NCBI GenBank assembly: GCA_017795105.1
Contig: CP051247.1
Location: 992,001 to 1,056,000, forward strand
DNA length: 64,000 nt
Direction: 5' to 3'
Source of the DNA: Planctomycetaceae bacterium
GTDB taxonomy: Bacteria > Planctomycetota > Planctomycetia > Planctomycetales > Planctomycetaceae
A model generated the notes under the pieces. That model was not told the DNA's origin. It saw only the letters and a program-made list of their open reading frames with translations, and did not search any database. This document shows positions 1-8,252 of this stretch, in pieces. The translations under genes were made by a program, and so were the position numbers. How positions within the stretch are numbered: position 1 is the first letter of the stretch; every line of letters begins with the position of its first letter.

Positions 1-725
1 TGCGTCGCCGCGTTCCCCACGCCTTCGGCTCCTGCTCGGGCATGAAAACCGCGATGACAGGCGACCAGCGCGATTGCGGCTCCAAAGCCGAGGCTTTTGA
101 CAATGCCGGAATAGAGATCGAGCAGCGTCACGTACTCAAAGGTATGGAACCAGTAGTAGTAACTGTTAATGTCCAGAACGGTGACCGAAAAGATCCAGCC
201 ACAGAGCATGCCGGTGGTATCGGCGAGAATCGTAAGCAGCGGAATGAGCAGCACGCACCCCAGAAAACGGGGTACGACGAGATATTGAATCGGATCGGCT
301 CCCAGGGCCTCGAGAGCGTCGATCTGTTCGGTCACCCGCATCGTGCCCAGCTCGGCTGCAATCGCACTGCCTACGCGACCGGCCAGCATCGTGGCGGCCA
401 GAACCGGCCCGAGTTCTTTGACGAGGGTCATATTCACAACGGAACCGAGCCGAGACTCGAGATGCATGACGCGGAGCTGATCAAACGACTGAACTGCCAG
501 CACCATCCCGATGAATCCGCCGGTCACCAGAACGACGGGGAGACTGAGAACGCCGATTTGATACAGATTCGGCCAGAGCACCGAGCCGCGGGGGATGCCG
601 AACAGAGTCCAGCGGATCGCCATCAGCGAGAACAGCGTGAAGTCTCCGATCACGGCGATGGGGGCGACAATCTTTTCCCCCAACCACTCAAACGGGTTCC
701 AGCGATGTTCGTAAGCGGTCGACAT
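1..725 (-). CDS. mlaE: MlaE-type ABC transporter permease (partial)
   Basis: Membrane permease of the MlaE/YrbE family, which with an MlaF ATPase and an MlaD substrate-binding protein moves phospholipids between the membranes of Gram-negative cells. Reading leftward from the ATG at 725, the protein starts MSTAYEHRWNPFEWLG and shows hydrophobic segments around residues 20-45, 55-80, 145-180 and 210-230. It carries the family's KELGPVLAATMLAGRVGSAI segment followed by an ELGTM...EQIDALEALG stretch, and the C-terminal HARAGAEGVG motif. Only the last few residues are missing, lost at the window edge. The ATPase and MlaD partners would be expected just outside the window. A long plus-strand frame over the same bases is a shadow. 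Family assignment is firm; the substrate is inferred. Confidence 0.92.
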   Translation of the reverse strand, partial: MSTAYEHRWNPFEWLGEKIVAPIAVIGDFTLFSLMAIRWTLFGIPRGSVLWPNLYQIGVLSLPVVLVTGGFIGMVLAVQSFDQLRVMHLESRLGSVVNMTLVKELGPVLAATMLAGRVGSAIAAELGTMRVTEQIDALEALGADPIQYLVVPRFLGCVLLIPLLTILADTTGMLCGWIFSVTVLDINSYYYWFHTFEYVTLLDLYSGIVKSLGFGAAIALVACHRGFHARAGAEGVGNAAT

Positions 726-862
726 GCGGTCTACTTCAGAATCCCTTCAGGACGCAACGGGATCGCTCCTCGATCCCCGAGGCAGAAGCGTAGCGGATTT
801 TCCGGATTGAGGGGAGGCGAATCTGGTCAGTTCCCGGAACGAAATCGGGCAGGCTGTTGCGT

Positions 863-891
863 TTGACCACCTGTGAAGAGTTTTCTATAGT
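863..891 (+). promoter_or_regulatory. sigma70-type promoter for the 52-residue protein
   Basis: TTGACC (863-868) and TATAGT (886-891) are separated by exactly 17 bases, close to the sigma70 consensus. The site lies in the divergent gap between the MlaE permease and the small gene at 977, about 85 bases upstream of the latter's ATG, and points at it. No experimental support is available. Confidence 0.65.
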
Positions 892-976
892 ACGCCTTTG
901 CTAGAGCCGCGAGGAGGGTCTCTCCAGCGGAGCAGATACCTCGTGAAACTGAACTTTTGAAGGTCAACTAACAACC

Positions 977-1135
977 ATGCCTCGTACCGAACGAGATCGG
1001 GAACTGTCCCGCCGCCGCAGCCGTAAAGCCAAGATCACCAAGCTCCGCGCCCGTTACGCCGCAGCCAAGAACGAGACGGAAAAGCAGGAAATCGTCGAGA
1101 AGGCTCGCCGACTGAGCCCGTTCATCGAGTTCTAA
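977..1135 (+). CDS. Small basic planctomycete protein (DUF6800-like)
   Basis: A 52-residue, highly charged protein beginning MPRTERDRELSRRRSRKAK and ending LSPFIEF. It is predicted to be almost entirely helical, with Arg/Lys in the first half and Glu/Lys later, and has no signal peptide, membrane segment or cysteine. The sequence resembles small proteins I recall as widespread in planctomycetes under the label DUF6800, but the family name is from memory and the function is unknown. Support for a real gene is good: a sigma70-type promoter lies 85 bases upstream, a GAAGG ribosome-binding site lies about 14 bases before the ATG, and a hairpin terminator lies 45 bases after the stop, so it appears to be a monocistronic unit. 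The basic composition would suit RNA or ribosome binding, which is speculation. Confidence 0.85.
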   Translation: MPRTERDRELSRRRSRKAKITKLRARYAAAKNETEKQEIVEKARRLSPFIEF

Positions 1136-1180
1136 GTCCGGCTCGAGAGCGATTTCGCTCTGTACCGTCGAAATGCAGAA

Positions 1181-1206
1181 GGGCACCTCTTCAGGTGCCC
1201 TGTTTG
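1181..1206 (+). terminator. Rho-independent terminator
   Basis: Perfect 8-bp stem GGGCACCT / AGGTGCCC with a CTTC loop (1181-1200), followed by TGTTTGTG. It lies 45 bases after the stop of the small gene at 977 and ends its transcript. Confidence 0.75.
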
Positions 1207-1393
1207 TGTGCGCCCTCCGAAAATGGCGACTCCGAAATCAATACGGTCCGTAGAGGTCACGGAGATACGATCAGGAGACCAGACGTTCCGGTATGGGCGA
1301 CTCACGACACGACACCCCGCCGATCCCTACCCTAAGCGTGGATGAGGTTTCTTCGCGATCGGATGATATCACCCCGCAGCCCTCCCAGTGGGC

Positions 1394-2125
1394 TTAACGG
1401 AAGCGGAAGCCGACGATCTGGCCCTGCATGCCCTGGAAGCGGATCGCGAACTCGGCTGTGATCGTGCCCATTTCTCCCTTGAGCTCGTAGAACAAATCGA
1501 TCTGCTCCAGTCGCTCGTCTTCCAGGATCGTCAGCTTAGCCTGCTTGAAGGCGACCTCGGTCTGCTGGCCGATCGTCTGCTGCACTTTCTGGTGATAGCC
1601 TTCGAGCGTCTCGGCTTCGAGCTGGCTGGCGACCTGCTCATGCAGCAGCGTCAGGCAGTTTTCGTAGTCGCCGGTCTTCATCGCCGACAGGAACTCCTCC
1701 GCGCGATCCCGGTACATCTTCAGGCTGAGGGGCCGCTGGAACCAGTTCGTCATCTGGTCCGACTGAACTTCGAAGGAAACGATGTAGTTATTCAGGACTG
1801 TCAGCGAAACTCGAGCCGTCCCTTTGGTGAAACTGACCGTTGACTGCATCTCCTGGCGATCATCGGTCGTGATATCCGTGACCGGAAACACGGCTTCGAC
1901 CTGCCCCAGCCGATAAGAAACCGCCTGCATCCAGCACTCTAGAATCGGCTTGTCGATTCGCTCGGCCAGCTTCGGATGCATCAGCCCGAGCAGCCCTTCG
2001 ACATCGCCGACCTGAACTTCGTTGAGGAACTGGTCGAGGATTCCTTCATCGGCGACCACAGGCCTCGCTCCTCCAGTCAACATTGCGGCCAGCAGGATGA
2101 TCGCCAGACTCATTCGATAACTCAT
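1394..2125 (-). CDS. Secreted protein of unknown function, two-repeat (DUF3887-like)
   Basis: The product of about 243 residues begins with a signal peptide (MSYRMSLAIILLAAMLTGG, likely cut near VVADEG). The mature part looks like two related halves of about 100 residues: each starts with a helix of the type ILDQFLNEVQVGDVEGLLGLM or EEFLSAMKTGDYENCLTLL, followed by beta-strands. This is the pattern of NTF2-like/DUF3887 domains, which bind small ligands or stabilise other envelope proteins. No catalytic residues were recognised. An in-frame GTG at 2140 could extend the N-terminus by five residues; the ATG at 2125 gives a cleaner signal peptide. The gene stands alone, divergent from the PP2C gene. 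Family assignment is tentative. Confidence 0.75.
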   Translation of the reverse strand: MSYRMSLAIILLAAMLTGGARPVVADEGILDQFLNEVQVGDVEGLLGLMHPKLAERIDKPILECWMQAVSYRLGQVEAVFPVTDITTDDRQEMQSTVSFTKGTARVSLTVLNNYIVSFEVQSDQMTNWFQRPLSLKMYRDRAEEFLSAMKTGDYENCLTLLHEQVASQLEAETLEGYHQKVQQTIGQQTEVAFKQAKLTILEDERLEQIDLFYELKGEMGTITAEFAIRFQGMQGQIVGFRFR

Positions 2126-2382
2126 GCGTTCAGATCTCACTCACTCGATTCGGTTAGGATGGCAGTCGTCGGATGACGTCTCGATCCGGAGAGCATCGTG
2201 TCTCCCGTTGGCCCCTGCAAATTTGGCTGCGGCCGCCGGCCACATGGATTTGCGTATCGAATTGTAGTATCGTAGCTACCAGACATGGCAGACTGAAGCA
2301 AGACGTGGCCGCCGTTTGCTCGATCGTCTCAGATGTCCCCGGGCCCCCTTCTCGTTCTTTCGACCCAATTGATTCGACATCT

Positions 2383-3651
2383 ATGCAATGGACTCCGAAG
2401 TTTCAGTACGCCACCAGAACCGACACTGGAATGAAGCGGCAGAACAACGAGGACAGCTATTGCATTACGCTTTGCCCGGAAGACACGCTCTGGTTTAATC
2501 GCGGGCACCTCTTCGCCGTCGCCGATGGCATGGGCGGCCACGAAGTGGGTGAACTGGCAAGCAAAACCGCCATCGACACCCTGCCTCACGTCTTCTACAA
2601 GTCGGGCCGCGAGCACCCCAACGAAGCACTGCTGGAAGCGCTCACCGAAGCCAATCGGGCGATCTACGATATCGGCACCAAGAACCGCGATTTCAAGCGG
2701 ATGGGAACGACCTGTTCCTCGCTGGTGATGTATGCCGATGGCTTCATCGTCGGACACGCCGGAGACAGTCGCATCTATCGCGTTCGCGAAGAACGCGTCG
2801 ATCAGCTCACCTTCGACCACACCGTTGCCTGGGAGCAGAAGCTTCGCAAACATCACGACCAGTCGCTGGTCGATGTCGATCCTGAGAAGTACGGCCATGT
2901 GCTGACCCGCTGCCTCGGCCCGGAAGCTCATGTCAAGATCGACGTCGAAGGGCCCTTTGAATATCAGCCGGGCGATGTGTTCATCGTCTGCTCGGATGGC
3001 CTGACCAAATACGTGAGCGACGTAGAAATTGGCACCTACGGGAAGTTTCTGCCACCCAGCGATGCCGCCCGCCTGCTGGTCAATCTCGCGAATCTCCGAG
3101 GCGGAGCCGACAACTGCACGGTGATCGTCGTCCGGGTGAGCAAACAGGACGGCTCAACGACGCTGCCGGCCACGGTCGAATACGTGGTCCCCCCAATGAA
3201 TACACGACGGATTCAGTTGGCGCTGTTTCTCGGAACGCTGGCCGCCGGAATTGGAGCGGGGGTGCTATCGTATTACCAGTGGGCCGTTCCAGCTGCGATC
3301 CTCGGAATTCTCGCTGTCATCTTTCTGATCAGTTCCTACGTCACAAGTCGCCAGCGGCAGCGATTTGCCTCGGGCGAATTTGAGATGCCCGAAGATGGGT
3401 CTTCGACGATCTTTTTCCGTCCTTACCGCACGGCTGCCATCCGACTGAATGCCGCCTCGGCGGAGAAGCTCGGCGAAGCGGCGGCCCGGCTGTCCAACAC
3501 CGCCGAAGCAGCGGACTGGAACTGTGACTGGAATGCCTTCCACGCCAAACAGGAACAGGCCGTGAGTGCGACGCACGAACGCAAGTACCGGCAGGCGATC
3601 CTGGAATGGTCGCGAGCAATTGACCTGCTGTTCGGCGGAATGCCGAAGTAA
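2383..3651 (+). CDS. PP2C-family Ser/Thr protein phosphatase with C-terminal membrane anchor
   Basis: Metal-dependent phosphatase that removes phosphate from Ser/Thr residues placed by Hanks-type kinases. The catalytic domain occupies about residues 1-270 of 422 and carries the PPM signature elements: NNEDSY near residue 21, DGMGGHE (D48-G49 bind the metals), GHAGDSRIYRV, SDGLTKYV and GGADNCTVIVV. Two adjacent hydrophobic segments (about 280-330) anchor it to the membrane, followed by a short helical C-terminal domain that ends in a TPR-like ATHERKYRQAILEWSRAID. The open frame extends upstream to 2173, but the ATG at 2383 starts directly before the domain, as in other family members. A Ser/Thr kinase of similar anchoring lies at 23670; a pairing is possible but not shown. 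Confidence 0.93.
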   Translation: MQWTPKFQYATRTDTGMKRQNNEDSYCITLCPEDTLWFNRGHLFAVADGMGGHEVGELASKTAIDTLPHVFYKSGREHPNEALLEALTEANRAIYDIGTKNRDFKRMGTTCSSLVMYADGFIVGHAGDSRIYRVREERVDQLTFDHTVAWEQKLRKHHDQSLVDVDPEKYGHVLTRCLGPEAHVKIDVEGPFEYQPGDVFIVCSDGLTKYVSDVEIGTYGKFLPPSDAARLLVNLANLRGGADNCTVIVVRVSKQDGSTTLPATVEYVVPPMNTRRIQLALFLGTLAAGIGAGVLSYYQWAVPAAILGILAVIFLISSYVTSRQRQRFASGEFEMPEDGSSTIFFRPYRTAAIRLNAASAEKLGEAAARLSNTAEAADWNCDWNAFHAKQEQAVSATHERKYRQAILEWSRAIDLLFGGMPK

Positions 3652-3710
3652 CAGCTGACTCATCTCCCGCTGAGCATGCGGCCCAGCTTCCAATCGACCC
3701 ATGCGGCCGC

Positions 3711-4301
3711 TTACGACTCGTCTTCAAGCTCCTGGATTCGCTTCTTCCAGAATTCGACTTCGTCATTGGGCGCCCGCTCTTTGGTCTCAGGCGTCTCAAT
3801 TTTTTCGGGAAGCTGAGCGGCGTACCATTCGGAGATTTCCTGCTCGATCGCTTTCCCATCGGACTCCGGGGAGGGACGGGATCTGGGGCGAACCGACCTG
3901 CGGGAGAGGCGATCGAAGAAAACATCGCTGTCGACCGGCTTCGCCCGCCGGGTCCGAGCGGCTTTGTGCAGGCGGTGATCGCTCGACACAACGGTCAACT
4001 GTCGTGGAGCAGAGTGATTGCGGATCAGTTCTTCGATCAGCGTGTCGGCATCGGGATACCCGACTGAGAAGCGAACGGTCATGCCGGCAAACTGGCCATG
4101 ATCGGACAATTTTGTCGGACCGGTCCCGACATCGAAAATGATCGCTGTACGGCTCCGTTCGGCCGGATTCAGTCGAGCTTCGAGGTAACGGAGCATTCGA
4201 AATCGGGCCCGTTCCAGAACGGCTCCATCGATATTTCGGGGCAGCATTCCGGAACCGTGCAGCAGGTTATAGCCATCGATCAGGAAATACTGCTTGGGCA
4301 T
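3711..4301 (-). CDS. NYN-domain ribonuclease-like protein (YacP/Rae1 type)
   Basis: A 196-residue protein whose first 125 residues are a PIN-like NYN domain: FLIDGYNLLH at the N-terminus supplies the first catalytic Asp, AIIFDVG the next strand, DADTLIEELI further acidic residues, and TVVSSDHRLHKAAR the last. This matches the YacP family, whose Bacillus member Rae1 cleaves mRNA in the ribosomal A site. The C-terminal 70 residues are charged and predicted helical (EISEWYAAQLPEKI). It is the last gene of a leftward run with ispA, dxs and a nitrilase, each 35-51 bases apart, so co-transcription is likely. The target RNA is unknown. Confidence 0.82.
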   Translation of the reverse strand: MPKQYFLIDGYNLLHGSGMLPRNIDGAVLERARFRMLRYLEARLNPAERSRTAIIFDVGTGPTKLSDHGQFAGMTVRFSVGYPDADTLIEELIRNHSAPRQLTVVSSDHRLHKAARTRRAKPVDSDVFFDRLSRRSVRPRSRPSPESDGKAIEQEISEWYAAQLPEKIETPETKERAPNDEVEFWKKRIQELEDES

Positions 4302-4338
4302 GGTGACGAACCTGACCTCGGCATGTCAGCGAGCCGAA

Positions 4339-5208
4339 TTACTCCGAGTCGGGTCCGTGATGCATAACGCGAGGCGTGGTTCGCGAGTGAGCCGCCACGA
4401 GTGGCTCGTAGAACTCGGGACGACGATCGGCAAGCCGATCGATCTCGCTGATCCCTGGAATACGGATCGTGTGCTTGTTGCGGGCCAGTTCGACATCGAT
4501 GTCCGCTTCCAGCATTTCTTCGCCGTCGTTCGAGCCCATCGCCAGAACTTTTCCATTCGGGGCGGCAATGCAGCTGCGCCCAATGAACTGACAGCCGGCT
4601 TCGAGCCCGACGCGATTTACCGCCGCGTAGTAAACGCCGTTCTCCAATGCGCGCGTCTGAATGACGGTCGGCGACATGATTTCCGCACCGGGCGGCCAGT
4701 TCGTCGGCAGCGCGATGAGATCGGCTCCTTCGAGAGCCAGAATCCGCGAGACTTCCGGGAAGGCGGCGTCATAGCAGATATTCAGACCGATCTTCACACC
4801 GTCGACCTCATGCACACGAAGCGGCTCGCAGCCGTAATCGGTATAGCGATCGACGCCAATGAACGGCAAATGGATCTTCCGGTAAATGGCAATTAATCCG
4901 TCGGCCCCGACAAGAGCGATGGAGTTGAAGACCTTGCCATCTAGATCTTCGAGAAAGCCGTAGAGGCATCGCAGATTGTGTTTCTGACAGGCGGCGATCA
5001 TCTTGCGACTCGCATCGCCATCGAGCTTCTGGGCGAATTCGAGTGCCTGCTCACGGGAGTCGTAGCCGTAGCCGGTTACGGCACATTCGGGGAAGATCAC
5101 CAGATCGGCATTTTTCTTCGCCGCCTGATCCAGCCAGTCCTGCATCCGCGCCAAGTTCTGCGCCGGCTGACCCAGAGTGACATCGCATTGCACGCCGATC
5201 AGTTTCAT
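4339..5208 (-). CDS. Carbon-nitrogen hydrolase (nitrilase superfamily)
   Basis: Amidase of the nitrilase superfamily that hydrolyses a non-peptide C-N bond. The catalytic triad is visible: Glu41 in FPECAVTGY, Lys111 in YRKIHLP and Cys145 in NICYDAAFPE. The 289-residue length is normal for a stand-alone domain. The C-NICYD surroundings and LPTNWPPG after it resemble N-carbamoylputrescine/omega-amidase-type members, but the substrate cannot be read from sequence. The gene sits between dxs (36 bases upstream) and the NYN nuclease gene (37 bases downstream) on the same strand. The ATG at 5208 begins directly with the first beta-strand (MKLIGVQCDV), leaving no room for a signal peptide, so the enzyme is cytoplasmic. 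Confidence 0.9.
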   Translation of the reverse strand: MKLIGVQCDVTLGQPAQNLARMQDWLDQAAKKNADLVIFPECAVTGYGYDSREQALEFAQKLDGDASRKMIAACQKHNLRCLYGFLEDLDGKVFNSIALVGADGLIAIYRKIHLPFIGVDRYTDYGCEPLRVHEVDGVKIGLNICYDAAFPEVSRILALEGADLIALPTNWPPGAEIMSPTVIQTRALENGVYYAAVNRVGLEAGCQFIGRSCIAAPNGKVLAMGSNDGEEMLEADIDVELARNKHTIRIPGISEIDRLADRRPEFYEPLVAAHSRTTPRVMHHGPDSE

Positions 5209-5243
5209 TGGTTCTGATCTTCCTGCGAGAGAGGAGCGAATTC

Positions 5244-7208
5244 TTAGCCGATCGGTTCGTTGACGGCCCGTTCGGAGAGCAACTCACGAATGGTGCGGAT
5301 GAAACCAACGGCGTTCAGGCCGAGATCAGCAAGCAGTTCGTCGCGGTCGCCGTGCTCGATAAAGCGATCGGGGATTCCTACCCGTTTCACGTTCTGAGTC
5401 GAAAGACCGGCATCGTTGGCGGCTTCCAGAACGGCTGAACCGAAGCCGCCGCAGACGGTGTTCTCCTCAACGGTCAGCACGACTCCGCTGCTCTGAATCG
5501 CTTCGAGAATAACATCGGTATCGAGCGGACGCAGGAAGCGGGCGTTGATGACACCCACATCAAAGCCATCCTTCTGCAGTTTCTCGGCTGCTTTCACACA
5601 TTCCGGCAGCAGTGCCCCGAAGGAGACGATCATGGCATCCGAACCCCACTGCAGGACTTCGCTCTTGCCGAGCTGGATCGGCTTGAAGCCATCTTCGCGT
5701 TCGATGGTCTCGGCACTCGCCTTGGGATAGCGAACGGAAATCGGGCCATCGTGCTGCATGGCGAACGGAAGCATCGCTTCAAGATCTCGCGAATCGCCGG
5801 GGGCCATCACGGTGATGTTCGGGAAGGCTCGCATATACGTATTGTCGAAGACGCCGTGATGCGTCGGTCCGTCCGGCCCGCAGAGCCCTGCTCGATCCAT
5901 CGCGAAGACAACCGGCAGATTCTGCAGGGCGACTTCCTGGAAGATATGGTCGAAGCTGCGCTGCAGGAAGGTGCTGTAGATATCGACGATCGGCTTCATG
6001 CCCGACTTCGCCATGCCGGCAGCAAAGGCGACGGCGTGGGCCTCACAGATTCCAGTATCGAAGAAGCGATCCGGGATCTCGTCGCGGACTTTTTCGAGGT
6101 TGTTCCCGGCACACATGGCTGCGGTCAGCACACAGGCGCGATGATCGTTCCGCATGATGTTGTAGATCGATTCGCTGGCGACTTCGGTGTAGCTGATCGA
6201 TTTCCCCTTCGACCGCGGCACCACGAAACCGTCTTCGGTGCGGTCAAACGGCGAGGGGGAATGAAAGCGAACCGGGTCTTCGCAGGCGGGCAGAAAGCCC
6301 TTCCCTTTTTCGGTGAAGACGTGCAGCAGGGTCGGCCCCTTGACGTCCTTCACCATTTCGAGATGCTTGCGAAGTGACTTCAAATCGTGGCCATCGACCG
6401 GGCCAATGTAGCGGAAGCCGAGCTGTTCGAAGAGCATGCCGCCGTGCAGCAGAGTCTTCAGTGCTTCTTTGACGTTCGACAGCCCCTTGAGCGTCGGATC
6501 GCCAACCATGGGGAACTTGTTGAGTGCCCAGGCGATGTCCCGCTTCAGGCCGTTGTAGAACGGAGCGACGCGAGCCTTATCGAGGTACTCGGCCAGTCCG
6601 CCAACACGGGGGCAGATTCCCATCTGGTTGTCGTTGAGAATGACCAGAATGTCTTTGTTCAGACCGGCGGCATTGTTGAAGGCTTCAAAGACGACGCCGG
6701 ACGGAAGTGCGCCATCGCCAATAACGGCGACCGAGCGGCGGCCATCGTTGAACAGCATGTCATCAGCGGCCTGCAATCCGAGCACCGTCGAAACCGACGA
6801 GCCGGCGTGGCCGGTCATGAACAGGTCGTACGGGCTTTCATTGGGATTCGGAAAGCCCATCAGGCCGCCACGATCGCGGATGGTTCGCACCTGCGGAAAG
6901 CGGCCGGTGATCATTTTGTGCGGATAGATCTGATGCCCCGTGTCCCAGATCAGACGATCCTTGGAGAAATCGAAGGTCAGATGCAGAGCCAGACAGAGTT
7001 CGACGACGCCGAGATTGCTGGCGAAGTGGGCAGGCTTCGTTTCGACGATCTGGCAGAGAGCTTCGCGGATTTCGGCTGAAAGTTTGGTCAGCTGGGTATC
7101 CGAAAGGGTTTTGAGATCGTGCGGCGACGAAATGAGCGGCAGGAGTTCGTAATCCATCACTTCGGAGTCCGATTTCATTAGAGGCAGAAGAGCGACCGGC
7201 GACGGCAA
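5244..7208 (-). CDS. dxs: 1-deoxy-D-xylulose-5-phosphate synthase
   Basis: Thiamine-diphosphate enzyme that condenses pyruvate and glyceraldehyde 3-phosphate in the first step of the MEP isoprenoid pathway. The N-terminal domain shows GHQIYPHKMITGR, GHAGSS, and the ThDP site GDGALPSG...NDNQMG; the central pyrimidine-binding domain has FDTGICEAHAVAFAAGMA and DRAGLCGPDGPTHHG; the C-terminal transketolase domain ends the protein. Length is typical. The frame opens at a TTG (7208) with an AGGAG five bases upstream; ATGs at 7178 and 7157 are alternatives, and the last (MDYELLP) matches the usual family start. ispA ends 51 bases upstream on the same strand, so the product pathway and gene order agree. 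Confidence 0.96.
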   Translation of the reverse strand: MPSPVALLPLMKSDSEVMDYELLPLISSPHDLKTLSDTQLTKLSAEIREALCQIVETKPAHFASNLGVVELCLALHLTFDFSKDRLIWDTGHQIYPHKMITGRFPQVRTIRDRGGLMGFPNPNESPYDLFMTGHAGSSVSTVLGLQAADDMLFNDGRRSVAVIGDGALPSGVVFEAFNNAAGLNKDILVILNDNQMGICPRVGGLAEYLDKARVAPFYNGLKRDIAWALNKFPMVGDPTLKGLSNVKEALKTLLHGGMLFEQLGFRYIGPVDGHDLKSLRKHLEMVKDVKGPTLLHVFTEKGKGFLPACEDPVRFHSPSPFDRTEDGFVVPRSKGKSISYTEVASESIYNIMRNDHRACVLTAAMCAGNNLEKVRDEIPDRFFDTGICEAHAVAFAAGMAKSGMKPIVDIYSTFLQRSFDHIFQEVALQNLPVVFAMDRAGLCGPDGPTHHGVFDNTYMRAFPNITVMAPGDSRDLEAMLPFAMQHDGPISVRYPKASAETIEREDGFKPIQLGKSEVLQWGSDAMIVSFGALLPECVKAAEKLQKDGFDVGVINARFLRPLDTDVILEAIQSSGVVLTVEENTVCGGFGSAVLEAANDAGLSTQNVKRVGIPDRFIEHGDRDELLADLGLNAVGFIRTIRELLSERAVNEPIG

Positions 7209-7259
7209 CGTCTCTCCTGCCCTGCGGTCAAAGTTGTCATCTCAGGTGGGAAACCGTCG

Positions 7260-8150
7260 TCAGTGGTCTCTGACAATACTATATCGAGCGAGCGACCTTA
7301 ATGCAGTGGTTTCGTTCTCAAAAATGTCGAGAGCGGCAATCGCATCGGCCACCAGCTGTTCGGCTCGCTGTCGACTTTCTTCCAGCCCGAGCAGAGCCGG
7401 GAAAGTCAGTTTCGAGTGGGAATCGTCTTTCGCGACCTGTTTCCCCATCTTTTCCTGTGTTCCGGTCCGGTCAAGCACATCATCGGCAATCTGAAAGGCC
7501 AGGCCGATCGATTCGCCGTACTTCGTGAGGGCATCCAGCTGATCTTCGGACGCATCTGCGATAATTGCTCCCATCCGCAGTGCACACCGGATCAGACACC
7601 CGGTTTTTCGACGGTGAATGGCCAGCAGGTCGTCGAGCCCCAACGCCCCCGCCGCAGCCGATTCGGCTTCGAGATCAGCCTGTTGACCGCCCACCATGCC
7701 GACTGCCCCGGCGGCTTCAGCAAGCTCCCGGCAGCAGGCCGCTCCGTGACGGGGATCGTTCAGTCCCGCAGCAATCGTGAAGAAGGCGTGTGTGAGCAAT
7801 CCGTCGCCAGCGAGAATGGCGGTCGCTTCTCCGAACTCGACATGATTGGTCGGACGACCGCGACGAAGGGAATCGTCATCCATGGCGGGAAGGTCGTCGT
7901 GAATCAGCGAATAGGTATGCACCATTTCGAGCGCGATCGCAGCCGGCATTGCCTGCAGAGGATCGGTTCCGCATACGCGGCAGGCGAGCAGTGTCAGCAC
8001 GGGCCGCAACCGCTTTCCGCCGGCCAGCAGACTGTAACGCATCGACTCTTTCAGACGATCGGGACAGTCTGCCGAAAGCTGCGTGGCCTGATCGAGTGCC
8101 TGTTCAATCTGTTCGAGCAATTCGGGAACGGGGTCGGGAAAGAGATGCAC
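7260..8150 (-). CDS. ispA: Polyprenyl diphosphate synthase (farnesyl/geranylgeranyl type)
   Basis: Trans-prenyltransferase that builds C15-C20 diphosphates from isopentenyl diphosphate. It has the first Asp-rich motif DDLPAMDDD, followed by RRGRPTNH, and the second motif QIADDVLD; the helix SLLAGGKRLRP binds the homoallylic substrate. The 296 residues fit the IspA class. The residues before the first Asp motif (MVHTYSLIH) suggest a short-chain product, though chain length is not certain. The start is a GTG at 8150; no in-frame ATG lies just upstream. dxs follows 51 bases downstream, forming an isoprenoid operon, and argJ is transcribed in the opposite direction from a shared gap of about 100 bases. 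Confidence 0.94.
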   Translation of the reverse strand: MHLFPDPVPELLEQIEQALDQATQLSADCPDRLKESMRYSLLAGGKRLRPVLTLLACRVCGTDPLQAMPAAIALEMVHTYSLIHDDLPAMDDDSLRRGRPTNHVEFGEATAILAGDGLLTHAFFTIAAGLNDPRHGAACCRELAEAAGAVGMVGGQQADLEAESAAAGALGLDDLLAIHRRKTGCLIRCALRMGAIIADASEDQLDALTKYGESIGLAFQIADDVLDRTGTQEKMGKQVAKDDSHSKLTFPALLGLEESRQRAEQLVADAIAALDIFENETTALRSLARYSIVRDH

Positions 8151-8252
8151 GAAGAGCCTGTTTTCATTACGATGCGCGGGTTTTCAAAAGTGCGAGGCCG
8201 GCTGGTCGCCAGTCGGCGCGACAGTTTAACAATTCATGGTAAAGATAACATC

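Noticed and set aside
42..866. Long plus-strand open frame at the left edge
   Set aside because: It runs antisense to the clear MlaE permease gene, and its translation has no domain and odd composition.
7416..8252. Upstream in-frame extension of argJ
   Set aside because: The frame is open only because it is antisense to ispA; ArgJ family members start at the ATG at 8253.
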